The notes under the pieces: model-generated | The model's input: the letters and a program-made list of their open reading frames with translations, nothing else | Told to the model about the DNA's origin: nothing | The model's database searches: none | In this document: one piece after another, positions 21,092 through 30,959 of the stretch | Numbering within the stretch: the first letter of the stretch is position 1 | Layout: each line of letters begins with the position of its first letter | From: Coniella vitis | Taxonomy: Eukaryota; Ascomycota; Sordariomycetes; Diaporthales; Schizoparmaceae | DNA length: 64,000 nucleotides | Reading direction: 5' to 3' | NCBI GenBank assembly: GCA_011317545.1 | Contig: WUJK01000004.1 | Coordinates: 1,178,001-1,242,000, forward strand | Translations under genes and position numbers: made by a program

Positions 21092-22048
21092 ATGTTTCGA
21101 TGGGCTGCCCATTCCCGAGCGAGAGCGCCCCAGCTGACAAAATGGCTGCCTTCTTTGACCGATAATGTCAGCAGCAGGGGCCTCAAGACGGTGCAGGCGG
21201 CCCCTGTTGCCTTCAATAATCAAGACTTCACCCCTCATGGCCGCCAACTGATTGCCACCCTTCGCCGCCACGACATTGGTCTCTACGGGGAAACAGAAAA
21301 CGTCCCTAAACTTCAATGGCGGGGTATCTATATCAGAACGGCGTCGCGGCATGTGGTATACGCATTCGCCATGCGATACTTTACCGACGTCGTTCAAGCC
21401 TATGCCGAGACGGCCGTCAGGCGCATGATCGAACACCATGCGAAGCCCCTGTGGGTGTTTACAAACATGAAGGGCGAGAACAGGCCAATAGTGAGGGGGA
21501 AAGCAAAGTACCGACTTAACGTAGCAATACGGCAAGCTCTGCGCAATTTGGGTTACGACCAATATGGGCAGCGGTTGTCCGAGGCCGAGCTGCGCGCGCA
21601 CTCCAAGGTTCTCGGACGTGAAATTCGATTGGAGGATAGCACAAAGAACATTGCGCACCTGTTCGGGACCGTGGAAATCATCTCAAGAGATTCTTCAAAC
21701 GTGGTGAACTGTCCGTTCACCGACTTGCTGAATTTTTGCACCGATTTGGTTCGCTATCTGGAGGAACGCCATGCCAGGACATGGGACCACCCCAAAGTCA
21801 AATACAAATACCCCATGCAAGACAGCAGTCGACGGCAACTCCAGCCGCAACAGCAGAGGCCCCAGTACCAGTCACAACAGCAAAGACCGCAGTATCAGTC
21901 GCAACAGGACAGACCAACATCTAATTTGCAGCAAAGCAGGTTCCAATATAGATCGCAAGACAACAGACCACTTGGCGGGGGCCCGAAAAACCACTTCAGG
22001 CAGAGGCTGGGATTCGGCGGGCAGACAGGTCAGCGAAAACAAGAATAA
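21092..22048 (+). CDS. Protein of unknown function, 318 aa, with possible mitochondrial presequence and Gln-rich repeats
   Basis: A single exon from ATG at 21092 to TAA at 22046-22048. The frame is open further upstream only through non-ATG codons. The N-terminus MFRWAAHSRARAPQLTKWL is basic and lacks acidic residues, like a mitochondrial targeting sequence. The middle (about residues 50-235) looks globular, with LQWRGIYIRTASRHVVYAF and ALRNLGYDQYGQRLSEAEL. The last 65 residues are disordered, with repeats of QQQRPQYQS and QQDRP ending RLGFGGQTGQRKQE. I do not recognise the family. The globular part with a disordered tail and the promoter shared with eIF1A argue that it is a real gene. Confidence 0.7.
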   Translation: MFRWAAHSRARAPQLTKWLPSLTDNVSSRGLKTVQAAPVAFNNQDFTPHGRQLIATLRRHDIGLYGETENVPKLQWRGIYIRTASRHVVYAFAMRYFTDVVQAYAETAVRRMIEHHAKPLWVFTNMKGENRPIVRGKAKYRLNVAIRQALRNLGYDQYGQRLSEAELRAHSKVLGREIRLEDSTKNIAHLFGTVEIISRDSSNVVNCPFTDLLNFCTDLVRYLEERHARTWDHPKVKYKYPMQDSSRRQLQPQQQRPQYQSQQQRPQYQSQQDRPTSNLQQSRFQYRSQDNRPLGGGPKNHFRQRLGFGGQTGQRKQE

Positions 22049-22601
22049 GAGATCGGCATTCACTCAATATCTGCAGGAAATTTGCTATGATTGAATCGTT
22101 GGAGTGAAGACCCGTAATCATTTCACGGTCTGAGGCGAAGGAGAAAAGACTGCAGACTGCCGCAGCCTTGCAGGAAGGCAGAACAAAGGATGGGCTGTAC
22201 TATATGTAGCAACTTGAAGATACCCTGAAGACAAGATGACTTTCGACACAGTAAAAAGCAGTTTACGATGGATTTATGCCTTTTTTTGACGGCCACAGCT
22301 GACCAATTACATTGTACCAACCTGGACTTTGCGAAGCCATTTGCTTCGTTATTGTATCCCTTTTTTGGCTGACGCCCTTGGAATGGCTTACGTAAGTCAT
22401 CTGACCAGCCCTGCTGCTGCCACTCTGTTCTGGTTTCACGAGCGACCATACCCATGGCCAACTTCCAACAGCTCTAAACTTAGCATTCTGTCCAAGCCAC
22501 CTACACCATCACCACTGCCAATTCCGCGCTGTTCACAGAACCGCCAATCTGCATTGTCATCGTGACCCAGACTCTGAGGTTGAAAGACACGATCCGACAA
22601 G
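22049..22601. promoter_or_regulatory. Spacer with Chs5 promoter
   Basis: About 550 bp between co-oriented genes. A pyrimidine-rich stretch precedes the Chs5 start codon. No gene seen. Confidence 0.45.
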
Positions 22602-24006
22602 ATGCTTGTGTCCTTGACCGTTGGCAAGGTCGATGCCGGCGTCACTGTCCTGCTCACCCAGGATAAGCGACTGGTAAGTCGCGTGTACTTGCTTGCACTG
22701 TGGAGGAACAAGCCCATCAATTGTGGTCTTGGTGCCTCTTGTGTTGGTGTCCATTGGTTGCTAATCGCACTTCTAGATTGAATTTCCCTCTATTCTTCTC
22801 CCACCCGACATCTCCTCGGGCTCCATTGTCGATATTACTGTTGCGCGCAACACATCCTCCGAGTCCGCAGCCGAGCAGCGCTTCCAAGCCCTGCAAGACA
22901 AGATTTACAATGCCTTTGGCGCTGCACTACCATCGACCCCCATCCTGCGGTGCCGCAATGCGACGCAGACGTCTGTCGTCCTCGAGTGGGACCCCATTGA
23001 GCTTGCGACTGCCGACTTGATCAGCCTTTCCCTGTTCCGCAACAACAACAAGGCTGGCATCATTCCGAAACCTCTCCAGATGCACACCACAAAAATCTCT
23101 GGTTTGGCAGTCGACACAAAGTACACTTTCCACCTGGTGCTGAGGACAACTGCTGGTACATACACAAGTGACAAGGTCGAAGTCCAGACGCACAAGATGA
23201 CGGACCTGAGTGGCATAACCATAACAATTGGCATATTGCCGCAATCCATGCGCGAGAACTTGGCTGTTGCTGTGGACCGCATTGGCGCCAAGATTGTCGA
23301 CAGTGTGCGCATAGATACTACGCACTTTGTCACGACCGAAGGGAGAGGCATGCAGTGGGAGAAGGCCGTCGAGATGAACATACCCGTGGTACGGCCAGAG
23401 TGGGTAGACGCATGTGAGAAGAGCGGCCGTATTCTGGGTGTTACTAAATTCTACCTGGACGCTTTGCGGCCAGGACCACCTGTTGAAGACCGGCCAGGCA
23501 CAGCATCACAACAATACCATCAACATCAACAGCATCAACAGCACCAGCAGCAGCAGGTGCAGCAGCAGCAACATTCATCTCCCATCCCACAAGCTAGCCC
23601 TCCGGCTCCATCCCCGGCACCGGCACCAGTACCCGCACAAGCTCCCACACCGCCTGCCAAGGACAAAGACCTCCCATCCCCCCCGCCAGCCACGAATGGA
23701 GAAGGCAGCGGCGAGAAGCGCGATGAGGAAGAGAAACCAGAGAATGGCTATGCAGCTGTGAACAAGGAAGAAGCCGTGGATGGGGACGACAAAGAAGAAT
23801 CTGAAGAAGAAGATGAAGAAGAACAGGGAGAAGTCGTCGACGAGAAGGCCAACGAGGAGGCCAAAGAAGAGGAGGAGCCCCAGTCCAAAGCAGCAGGCAA
23901 ACAGGAAAACTTGGCGGTACACCCGAAGTTGACAGCCTTTGAGGACGCGGATGAACCGGAGCCATCACCGGCAAGCCGGGCATCCTTCCAAGATGTGCAG
24001 CTGTGA
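22602..24006 (+). CDS. chs5: Chs5-family exomer scaffold protein (FN3-BRCT)
   Basis: Scaffold of the exomer coat, which carries chitin synthase and other cargo from the trans-Golgi to the cell surface. Exons 22602-22673 and 22777-24006 give 433 aa. The first exon encodes the conserved start MLVSLTVGKVDAGVTVLLTQ, and splicing leads directly into IEFPSILLPPDISSGSIVDI. A fibronectin type III domain (about 80-165) and a BRCT domain (about 165-265; GITITIGILPQSMRENL, RPEWVDACEKSGRILG) follow. The C-terminal third is His/Gln-, Pro- and Glu-rich and disordered (long EEEDEEEQGE runs), as in other Chs5 proteins. Confidence 0.93.
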
Positions 24007-24233
24007 TCCGACTCCCGTTCTTACCACTACCATTACTATCGCAATGAGACCTACGAACGATTGCTTTGTATATTGTATGAGTTGACGACTTCGAAATTTG
24101 CGGCGCTGGGGCAAGCGCTCATGCCGGAAGATGCTAGATACCATAATAGAACTTGAGGGTGCAAATGTCGGTCATCAAAAATTGTTCAACGAGTTACTCT
24201 TTAGAAGATGGGTTTCATGACTCCCTTTTTCAT

Positions 24234-25220
24234 TTACGGCAATATTTCTTGTCCCTTCCAATCCCAGCATCTACCTCTGCCCTGAAGGCCAACCTTTTGC
24301 GTCACCACCTCGACCATCTTCTCAGCCGCATATTCGGGCTCCAGTAGCTGCTCTTTGGGCATGCTGGCCCAGAACTCCTTTGAAAAGTCTGTCTTCACCG
24401 TCCCAGGGTGATAGGCAATCGACATTGCCTTATCGCCGCTCTTTGTCGCTAAATGGAGGTCGAAGCTCTTTGCCAGGCTGTTGACGGCTGCTTTGCTGCT
24501 TCGGTAGCTGTACCACCCTCCTTTGCGGTTATCGCTTACACTGCCCACGCGCGCGGACATGGTTATCCAGGTTGCGTGCGCGGGGATGATTGTACCATTA
24601 CTTTTGTCGCTGTTGGTATTGGTGGTGGTGGTGAGAATGGTACTCTTGCGCGGAAGAAACTCGCCAAACCACTTCATCAACAGCAAGGGACCCAGGGTAT
24701 TCACGCGATAGGTCATGAGAGCGTCCTCGGCATCCACCTGTTTGGGTGATCTTTCTGGGTGTAATATCCCGGGAATGGCAAAGGCGAGGTGGAGATGGTA
24801 ACGATCATTGCTGCTACTGCTATTATTATGTTGTTGTATTTGCTGCTGCTGCTTTTGCTGCTGCTGCTTTTGCTGCTGCTGCTGCTGCTGCTGCTGCTGG
24901 CCCCTTGGTAAAGATGACGTGGATGGAGGAAATAGTTCTGCAGCGCGTTGAGCGGCCTCGCGCATGGTTGCTTCGTCGGTTACATCGAGAGGCAGGACGT
25001 GGAGTCGGTCCGAGGGCGATAACAGGGACGATGGCGAGGTTGATGTGGTTTTGCTGGGGAGATCCAGTTCTAAATCTGCGAGGAGGCTTTTCCTTACGGC
25101 ATCTTGGTTTGTGCGCGAGGTGGCCAGGATGGGCAGGGTGGTGGTGCGGAGGAGGTGGCGTGTGAGGGCGTGGCCTATGCCACGGCTGGCGGGCGTGATG
25201 AGGACCCAAGGGCGGGACAT
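24234..25220 (-). CDS. Short-chain dehydrogenase with a polyglutamine insert
   Basis: A single exon of 328 aa, NAD(P)-dependent oxidoreductase of unknown substrate. The start MSRPWVLITPASRGIGHAL has the cofactor loop with proline in place of the first glycine (TPASRGIG). VLPLDVTDEATM binds the adenine side. The catalytic Ser lies in ITMSARVGSVS and the Tyr-Lys pair in YRSSKAAVNSL. YHPGTVKTDFSKEF follows, as in carbonyl-reductase-like SDRs. About 30 residues of Gln with Lys, then HNNSSSSND, interrupt the fold before the LAFAIPGIL strand, encoded by a CAG/CTG repeat at about 24836-24899. The 3' end is 228 bp from the convergent Chs5 gene. Confidence 0.85.
   Translation of the reverse strand: MSRPWVLITPASRGIGHALTRHLLRTTTLPILATSRTNQDAVRKSLLADLELDLPSKTTSTSPSSLLSPSDRLHVLPLDVTDEATMREAAQRAAELFPPSTSSLPRGQQQQQQQQQQKQQQQKQQQQIQQHNNSSSSNDRYHLHLAFAIPGILHPERSPKQVDAEDALMTYRVNTLGPLLLMKWFGEFLPRKSTILTTTTNTNSDKSNGTIIPAHATWITMSARVGSVSDNRKGGWYSYRSSKAAVNSLAKSFDLHLATKSGDKAMSIAYHPGTVKTDFSKEFWASMPKEQLLEPEYAAEKMVEVVTQKVGLQGRGRCWDWKGQEILP
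24836..24899. repeat. CTG/CAG microsatellite within an SDR coding region
   Basis: A trinucleotide run interrupted by TTT (Lys in the protein) that encodes a Gln/Lys tract in the minus-strand SDR. Confidence 0.9.
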
Positions 25221-27234
25221 TGCTTGGTGGGTTTTTATTGAGCGTCGTGGGAGGAAAGTGAGAGCTCGAATTTGTGGGTATGGGAGTTTCTTGTTCTTGA
25301 TAGTAGGCTGAGGGGTGGCTGGCTGTATTATGGGAAGGGTTTTGGCATCAGTTGTTGATCAAAATTATATGACGTTAGTCTACAAAGAGCCTCTAGAAAG
25401 TGAAGCAAAAGCTAATGATATGATGGCTTCATGGCAAGGATCTGAACTGCATTTGAATAATCAACTTATGATATTCTCTGACCATATAGTCCTTGCCAGG
25501 AAGAAGTTGGAGAAACAATAATGGAAATAGGAGATATCCTCGAGCTACTATATTGGTTCCCACCGGCCGCCTTCACCAACGTCATGCATATCGGGACAGC
25601 AAGGATAAGCTTTCCAAAGCGCGCGACCGCCGCCGCTTGCCATGTTCCTGCAGATCGTGGGCACCAAAAGCGGCCCTTTCAGTTGTCAGTTAATGGCACT
25701 ATGAATAGTGTTGTTTTTAAGCTCAAGGTGTGCGTATAAGCCGGCCCAAGTTGCCCCCAAGTAGTGATCTGCTGAAGGCTTTTGTTGAATAGCTGGCGGG
25801 TTTTGAAATAGAGAATGATACTGTTACTCAATCAGGAGATCGGAGGAAGGGGAGACGTAGGGCTGAGGGAGCGACTACGGCTCGTCGCATCGAGCGTTGA
25901 CACAAACAACAATACGGTCCTGTTTGCGGCACGAGGCAGATGCGTGTGGTGGGTGGCAAAAGGCAAGACTGTGATGTGACAGCCAACAAAGCTGAGTGGC
26001 TGAACTTGTCACTCTGCTCGTCTTTGCCAGTTGAGCAAATGTTCCCAGGGACACGGTTGTCTTCGGACCACGTTACACCTGTGCTCGAAGCCCTGTACGC
26101 GTGCGGAGGATACTTTGACACTCGACCTAGGGCGCGCACGCAAAAGACGTGTTGCACAGGTTGAGCACCAGTGCCCAAAGACCGGACGTAGCGTGTGGTA
26201 GAACGCAGGATGAAACAAAGATGCAACGAGTTGGCGCGTAAGAATATCCAATGCACACTACTTGACACGCCAAGCACGCACTATGGACTATGTACCATAG
26301 CACTACGGAGACATTGCTTACCTAACGAGCACTTGCTCAGTAGCCAGAAGATGGCAAGGAGGAAACAGGCAGGGACCCTTTCTGTTGGTGACGGAAGTGA
26401 ACTTGGGCCCTATGACAATGAAGTGGGGACTTCATGCCTGGCTGCACTGCCCCGCGGCGCGAAGCATGCTCGTAGGCCAGGAATGCGTAATGCTCCACCA
26501 TCACTGACCAGACAAGCAAATGCTCAGCTCGTGATGGCGGATGGAAGGCGACGGAAGAGGCAGCCAGACCTGCACATGCGCCATCAAAGCGAAGCCCAGC
26601 TGTGGAATCCCAGGCCCTTGGAATACTGCAAGGGTTTTTGAATTTGGGGGTTGGGCCACGCGCTTGACAGATTGGGCAGCTGAAATACAGGCAGAGGTTG
26701 GGGTGGGCGCACATTGAGACGGGTTGGCCTGGGCTATCTCGCAATCCTCTCCCTACGTTAGTGGCCTCCCGCCAGACATGCGTGTTGTGCTAACAACCAC
26801 AGGCCCCTCGGCGTTAGGCGGTGGCGCTGTCAAAAGAGCGGCAACGCCAGCCCCAACTCCGGCCTGCTACTGGGACCACCCTGGGCGCTGCGACCTGCCT
26901 GCTCCCAGAGAGCAACGCACTGGAGCCAAGCAAAGCCCACCGCTACCCTGCCCGCCCGCCCGCCCTGCCACCTTGCCCCAGTTCAGGGCCAAAGCAAAGC
27001 GTCTCACCTGTCCATTGACTTCCTCCTTCCGCAACCTTTTACCGTATCGCCAAGCTCTCAACTCTCTCTTCTCCTCTTCTCCTTACAGCATTCTCGACGA
27101 TACCCTCCTCTCGAAATCCGCCATCAATACCGCTCGACTGTTCAAGCGACTCCAGTCTCTTGCCAAATCGCCATCGCACTTTTCGACAACACCACCCAAA
27201 TTGATTTCTTGTACATCCAGAACCACCAGCAACA
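25221..27234. other. 2-kb spacer with synaptobrevin promoter
   Basis: No gene recognised. The longest ATG frame near the right end (about 26.7-27.3 kb) overlaps the C- and CT-rich leader of the synaptobrevin gene and has a biased, non-protein-like composition. The strongest signal is the CT-rich leader from about 27005 to 27230. Confidence 0.55.
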
Positions 27235-28151
27235 ATGGCCGACGGACGCTACGACCCCGATGCCCGTTACCCGGGCGAGAACGCCCAGTCGAGCGACCCT
27301 AGAATCGCCCAGATCCAAGGAGTAAGTCGATAGCCTGTGCCTGCTCTACTTCTGTTACACACTCTTTCCCATATCGCCATGTCGCGCGGCGCCATCACAA
27401 GTCGTTCAGAGCTGGCGTTCAACGCGAACTACGTCAGCACGCAGTCGGACGTTCAGCTACAGTGGCTCGGCCGCCGTCAACAGCACGAGAAGACAGGTCC
27501 CATCGTCTCGAGACCTAGTCCTATCAGAAGGGAACTGGCGATACGCTGAGGGTACTCTCCACGGCACATCATTCTGGCCATATTCCATTCGAGCTTGATG
27601 ACTATCCCAAAGCCCGGAACTGCCGAAGCTGCCTCTGTTGACCTGGCTCTTGCCATCTTTCGCTGCGCCGCTGAATCACGAGTCTGGCATCAATGCTTGC
27701 TTGGCACTTGCACAAGTCAAGAGGCGCATTGTTAACATGATCATTTACGCCTTGCTGTGGTCATGGCTCTGGACTGGAGAACGGATTTTTTTTTTTCTTC
27801 ATGTGCGATCAAGTGACTGACATCAGTCTCCACAGAACATGCAAAGTACTATCAACACGATGCGCAATAACATCAACATGGCCAATGAGCGTGGCGAGCG
27901 CATCGACAACCTGCAAGATAAGACAGACAACCTGGCTGTGTCAGCCCAAGGCTTCCGTCGTGGTGCGAACAGGGTCAGAAAGCAGATGTGGTGGAAGGAC
28001 ATGAAGATGCGCATTTGCATCATTGTCGGCATCATCATCCTGCTCTTGATCATCATCTTACCAAGTATGTTGGGTCTGACTATGGTATACACCGTGCTAG
28101 TGACGCAGAGCTAACATTGTCTTTGCAGTTGTCCTCCACTTCAAGAACTAG
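27235..28151 (+). CDS. snc1: Synaptobrevin-type v-SNARE (Snc1/2)
   Basis: R-SNARE of secretory vesicles that pairs with plasma-membrane Sso/Sec9 t-SNAREs for exocytosis and is recycled by endocytosis. Exons 27235-27321, 27836-28064 and 28129-28151 give 112 aa. The short variable N-terminus ends DPRIAQIQG. The SNARE coil follows (ERGERIDNLQDKTDNLAVSA, then GFRRGANRVRKQMWWKDMKM with the zero-layer arginine), then a C-terminal membrane anchor (ICIIVGIIILLLIIILP) and a short luminal tail VLHFKN from the last exon. The first intron is 514 nt, much longer than others here. The last intron has a GCTAAC branch point. Confidence 0.95.
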
Positions 28152-30959
28152 TGGTATAGACAAATGTTGGCAATCAGCCTCAGTCAAACACCCTACGATA
28201 TGGCATGATCTGGAATTGGAACGAATAATGAAGCCCTGGGGTTGTGTCTTGCCTCTGGTGATTTTTCACACAGAATTCCACGGAAGACGACGAGGGCTGG
28301 CTAGTGATGAATGCTAGCCGATAAGCACGGCATGTGCCCGGAGACGGGACATTGGAATTTTCCTTTGCGATTTCTTTTGGTTTTGATCGATCCTTTTACG
28401 AACTTGAACAGCGTCTCGATCATGATGGTACGACAGGATCCGGAAAACAGTCTCGCTCTACAGCCTCCAGTAGCGGGATCTCATGGAAGGCATCTCAGCT
28501 CCGATGGCTGATATGTATGTGGGGGTGTGTGGTTCATGCACCCAAAGACGGAACAGGTGCCATGAAGTGGTGAGCTTGCGGATGATGCAATGTGCGATCC
28601 GGGCTGTATGTATGATGGACGGGCAATTGGCGTTTCGCGATATCTTAATCCAACCTTTACTTTTCTCTGATGTTACGTGATGGGGATCTCTTTTTGCGCT
28701 TGTATTGTGTCTTTTGATACTCTTGGAATTGGTCTTACTCGAGTCTGTTGTGCGACGTGTTTTCGTTGCAATTCGATTCGCGGTTGACAGGACGCATTTT
28801 GTCGAGAAACTGTCATTCGACACAAAAGATTGGGCTCACGAGCACAAGATCGTATGCAGGAGCAGCACACTTCTCCACGTCCAATCCGTCAAGACGGGCA
28901 GTGCAGCTGAGCGCCAAAGATGTTTGTGGTTATGCACATGATCGAGTGGCCCTGTTTCTTTTTTTGGGGGGGGGGGGATATGTGTGCACATTAACTCGCC
29001 ACCCTCGGCTGTTGCAATATTCGGAGCAAGCAGAGTGCCTGTCATCTCCATTGGCGACATTTGATCATCTGACTAGACAACGGCGACGCCGCCCATCCAT
29101 TACGCAGATGAGGACCGCCCTACCTTGTAGAGGCATTGTGAGTACAGATGACTGTGCTTGGGCCAAGCCATTATTTGGCGGGTATGGTGGTATCGTCTAC
29201 ACAACATAATGACAGGATTGATGGTGAACAAGTGAGTTGTTTTTCTGCCTCTCTTTACTCTTTTTTTCTTGAAGTAGAAGAGGCTCTGTTGATGGATTTG
29301 CTTCTCTGGTCCCTTTGCTTGGCCTGGCTTAATGGTGCATGCAAACAAGATCTGGATAGTCCATGCTTTACTTCGTGCTGTGGTGGAATGCTGTGGATGA
29401 ACGGATGAAGCCTTGCCCTCGTTTTCCACAACACAATTGCATCCTCGCGAGTAAGGAAGGACACACACGCAACGGCCTGTGTACTATGGAGCATAGGGTC
29501 TACCCAGGACAAACGAACAATGCGTACATAGTACGTAATATCTTGTGGGCTAGCTATAATAAGTTCCCAATTTTATCCGGCTACCCAGACCGAGGCTGGC
29601 ACCCGTCCTGGAACCCAGTTACGCAAGTAGGGGCCCTCAGCACGGAGCTCTTGTATGAATAGAGAAGTCCAGGCCGAAAGATCATGTAAAAGGCATACTA
29701 CTATGTACTGCAGCAAGAAAAATCGTCATCGACGGTGTGGAGGAAGAAGAAGAAGAAGAAGAAGAAGAAAAAAATGCAGGACACCTCGCTCGCTCGTAAT
29801 CAAAAAGATCAAAGTGGGGTTTTTCTTCAAAGATGGGGCATCAGATAAGAAGGGGTGGTTCGGCTGGTGGATATTGGCCGAAGGTTGGCATCAAAGTTGG
29901 ATATTCGTGGGAGCGCCTGGAAAGTGGAATCGAGGTCTAACATTGAGGGATACGATGTAGAGATACATCTGGGTTCTGAGAAGGGCAACTTGCGGTAACA
30001 AGGGGATGCTGAGCAAGTTCCCAGAGAATGTATTTGTATTACAATTGTGACAACAGGACTGCTCCTCTTGATCTTGACACTGGAGAACACGAAAACATGG
30101 ATCGAGAAGTGGCAGATGCAGGGCTGGATGCATCCTGTGCTGTAGATCCAAGAGCCCTTGGATGTTTTATGACTTTACTGTCGAGTACTTGGGGCGTGCG
30201 CGTGACATACCTGGGTAAGAATTGACGTGTTGTAAGCAAGAAGTACAAAGTACCCCGGTCTACCGCAGGTCGCTGTATAAAAGAGCAGGTATAGTACCGT
30301 GTACATGAGATTTGGGCTATTCAGTGTGTATCGCCGGTACCTGTACCTTGCGGCAGCAAAGGCAGCGGTTTCGGCGCGCTACTACCCCTCCACCAGTATG
30401 CTCCCCCACAGCCGGCGCGCCCCTACCAGGTACAAGATTTTTTTGAAGATAATTCGAGGAAAGCTGGACATGAATTGGCAAGAATATCCACCCCCCAGTA
30501 GACTACTTTTGCGATCGCTTCCACGCCTTCCCCCACGCATCCTTCGTTTCTTCCCTTCTCTCCATCCCGTGCTGGCCAAACCACACAGAACAATCTCCGC
30601 TCTTGTCTCGTTGCTTTGCGTTTGTGTTTTGTGTGTTTGCAACCGCGCCGTTGAAGTGACAGAATCTTGTTGCCGAACCTGCGGGTTTCCACCTCCGAGT
30701 CATCACGAGAGGAGCTGGCCGTTCCCACCGTGAGTCAAGGCCCCTCTTCAGCCTCCCAGGCGCCCTCCACCCAAGCTTGTTTAGCCCGAGCGGATCCCAA
30801 CGCCAGAGCGAGAAGATCATTGCTGGCCAATTGCCTCCCTCTCCTCTCTTACTTCGCTCTGGCATTGTTTTCAATGCTGTAATTGACTCTGGTGATTCCA
30901 ACTAACAGTTTGCCCCGTCTTTCTTCCCTCAGTGAACCTTCTATCAACCAAAAGCAAAG
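28152..30959. other. 2.8-kb spacer upstream of ARG5,6
   Basis: No gene recognised. It holds a G-run at about 28966-28978, a GAA run at about 29744-29768 and TACATAGTACGTA near 29525. The last 300 bp are the promoter and leader of ARG5,6. Confidence 0.55.
30698..30737 (+). promoter_or_regulatory. Gcn4/CPC1-type sites before ARG5,6
   Basis: TGAGTCA at 30731-30737 is an exact TGASTCA site for the cross-pathway-control bZIP factor (Gcn4/CPC1), and GAGTCA at 30698-30703 is a second half-match. Arginine genes are known targets. The same bases contain GTGAGT, which with CTAAC at about 30901 and CCTCAG at about 30932 could instead mark a 5'-leader intron. Confidence 0.5.
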
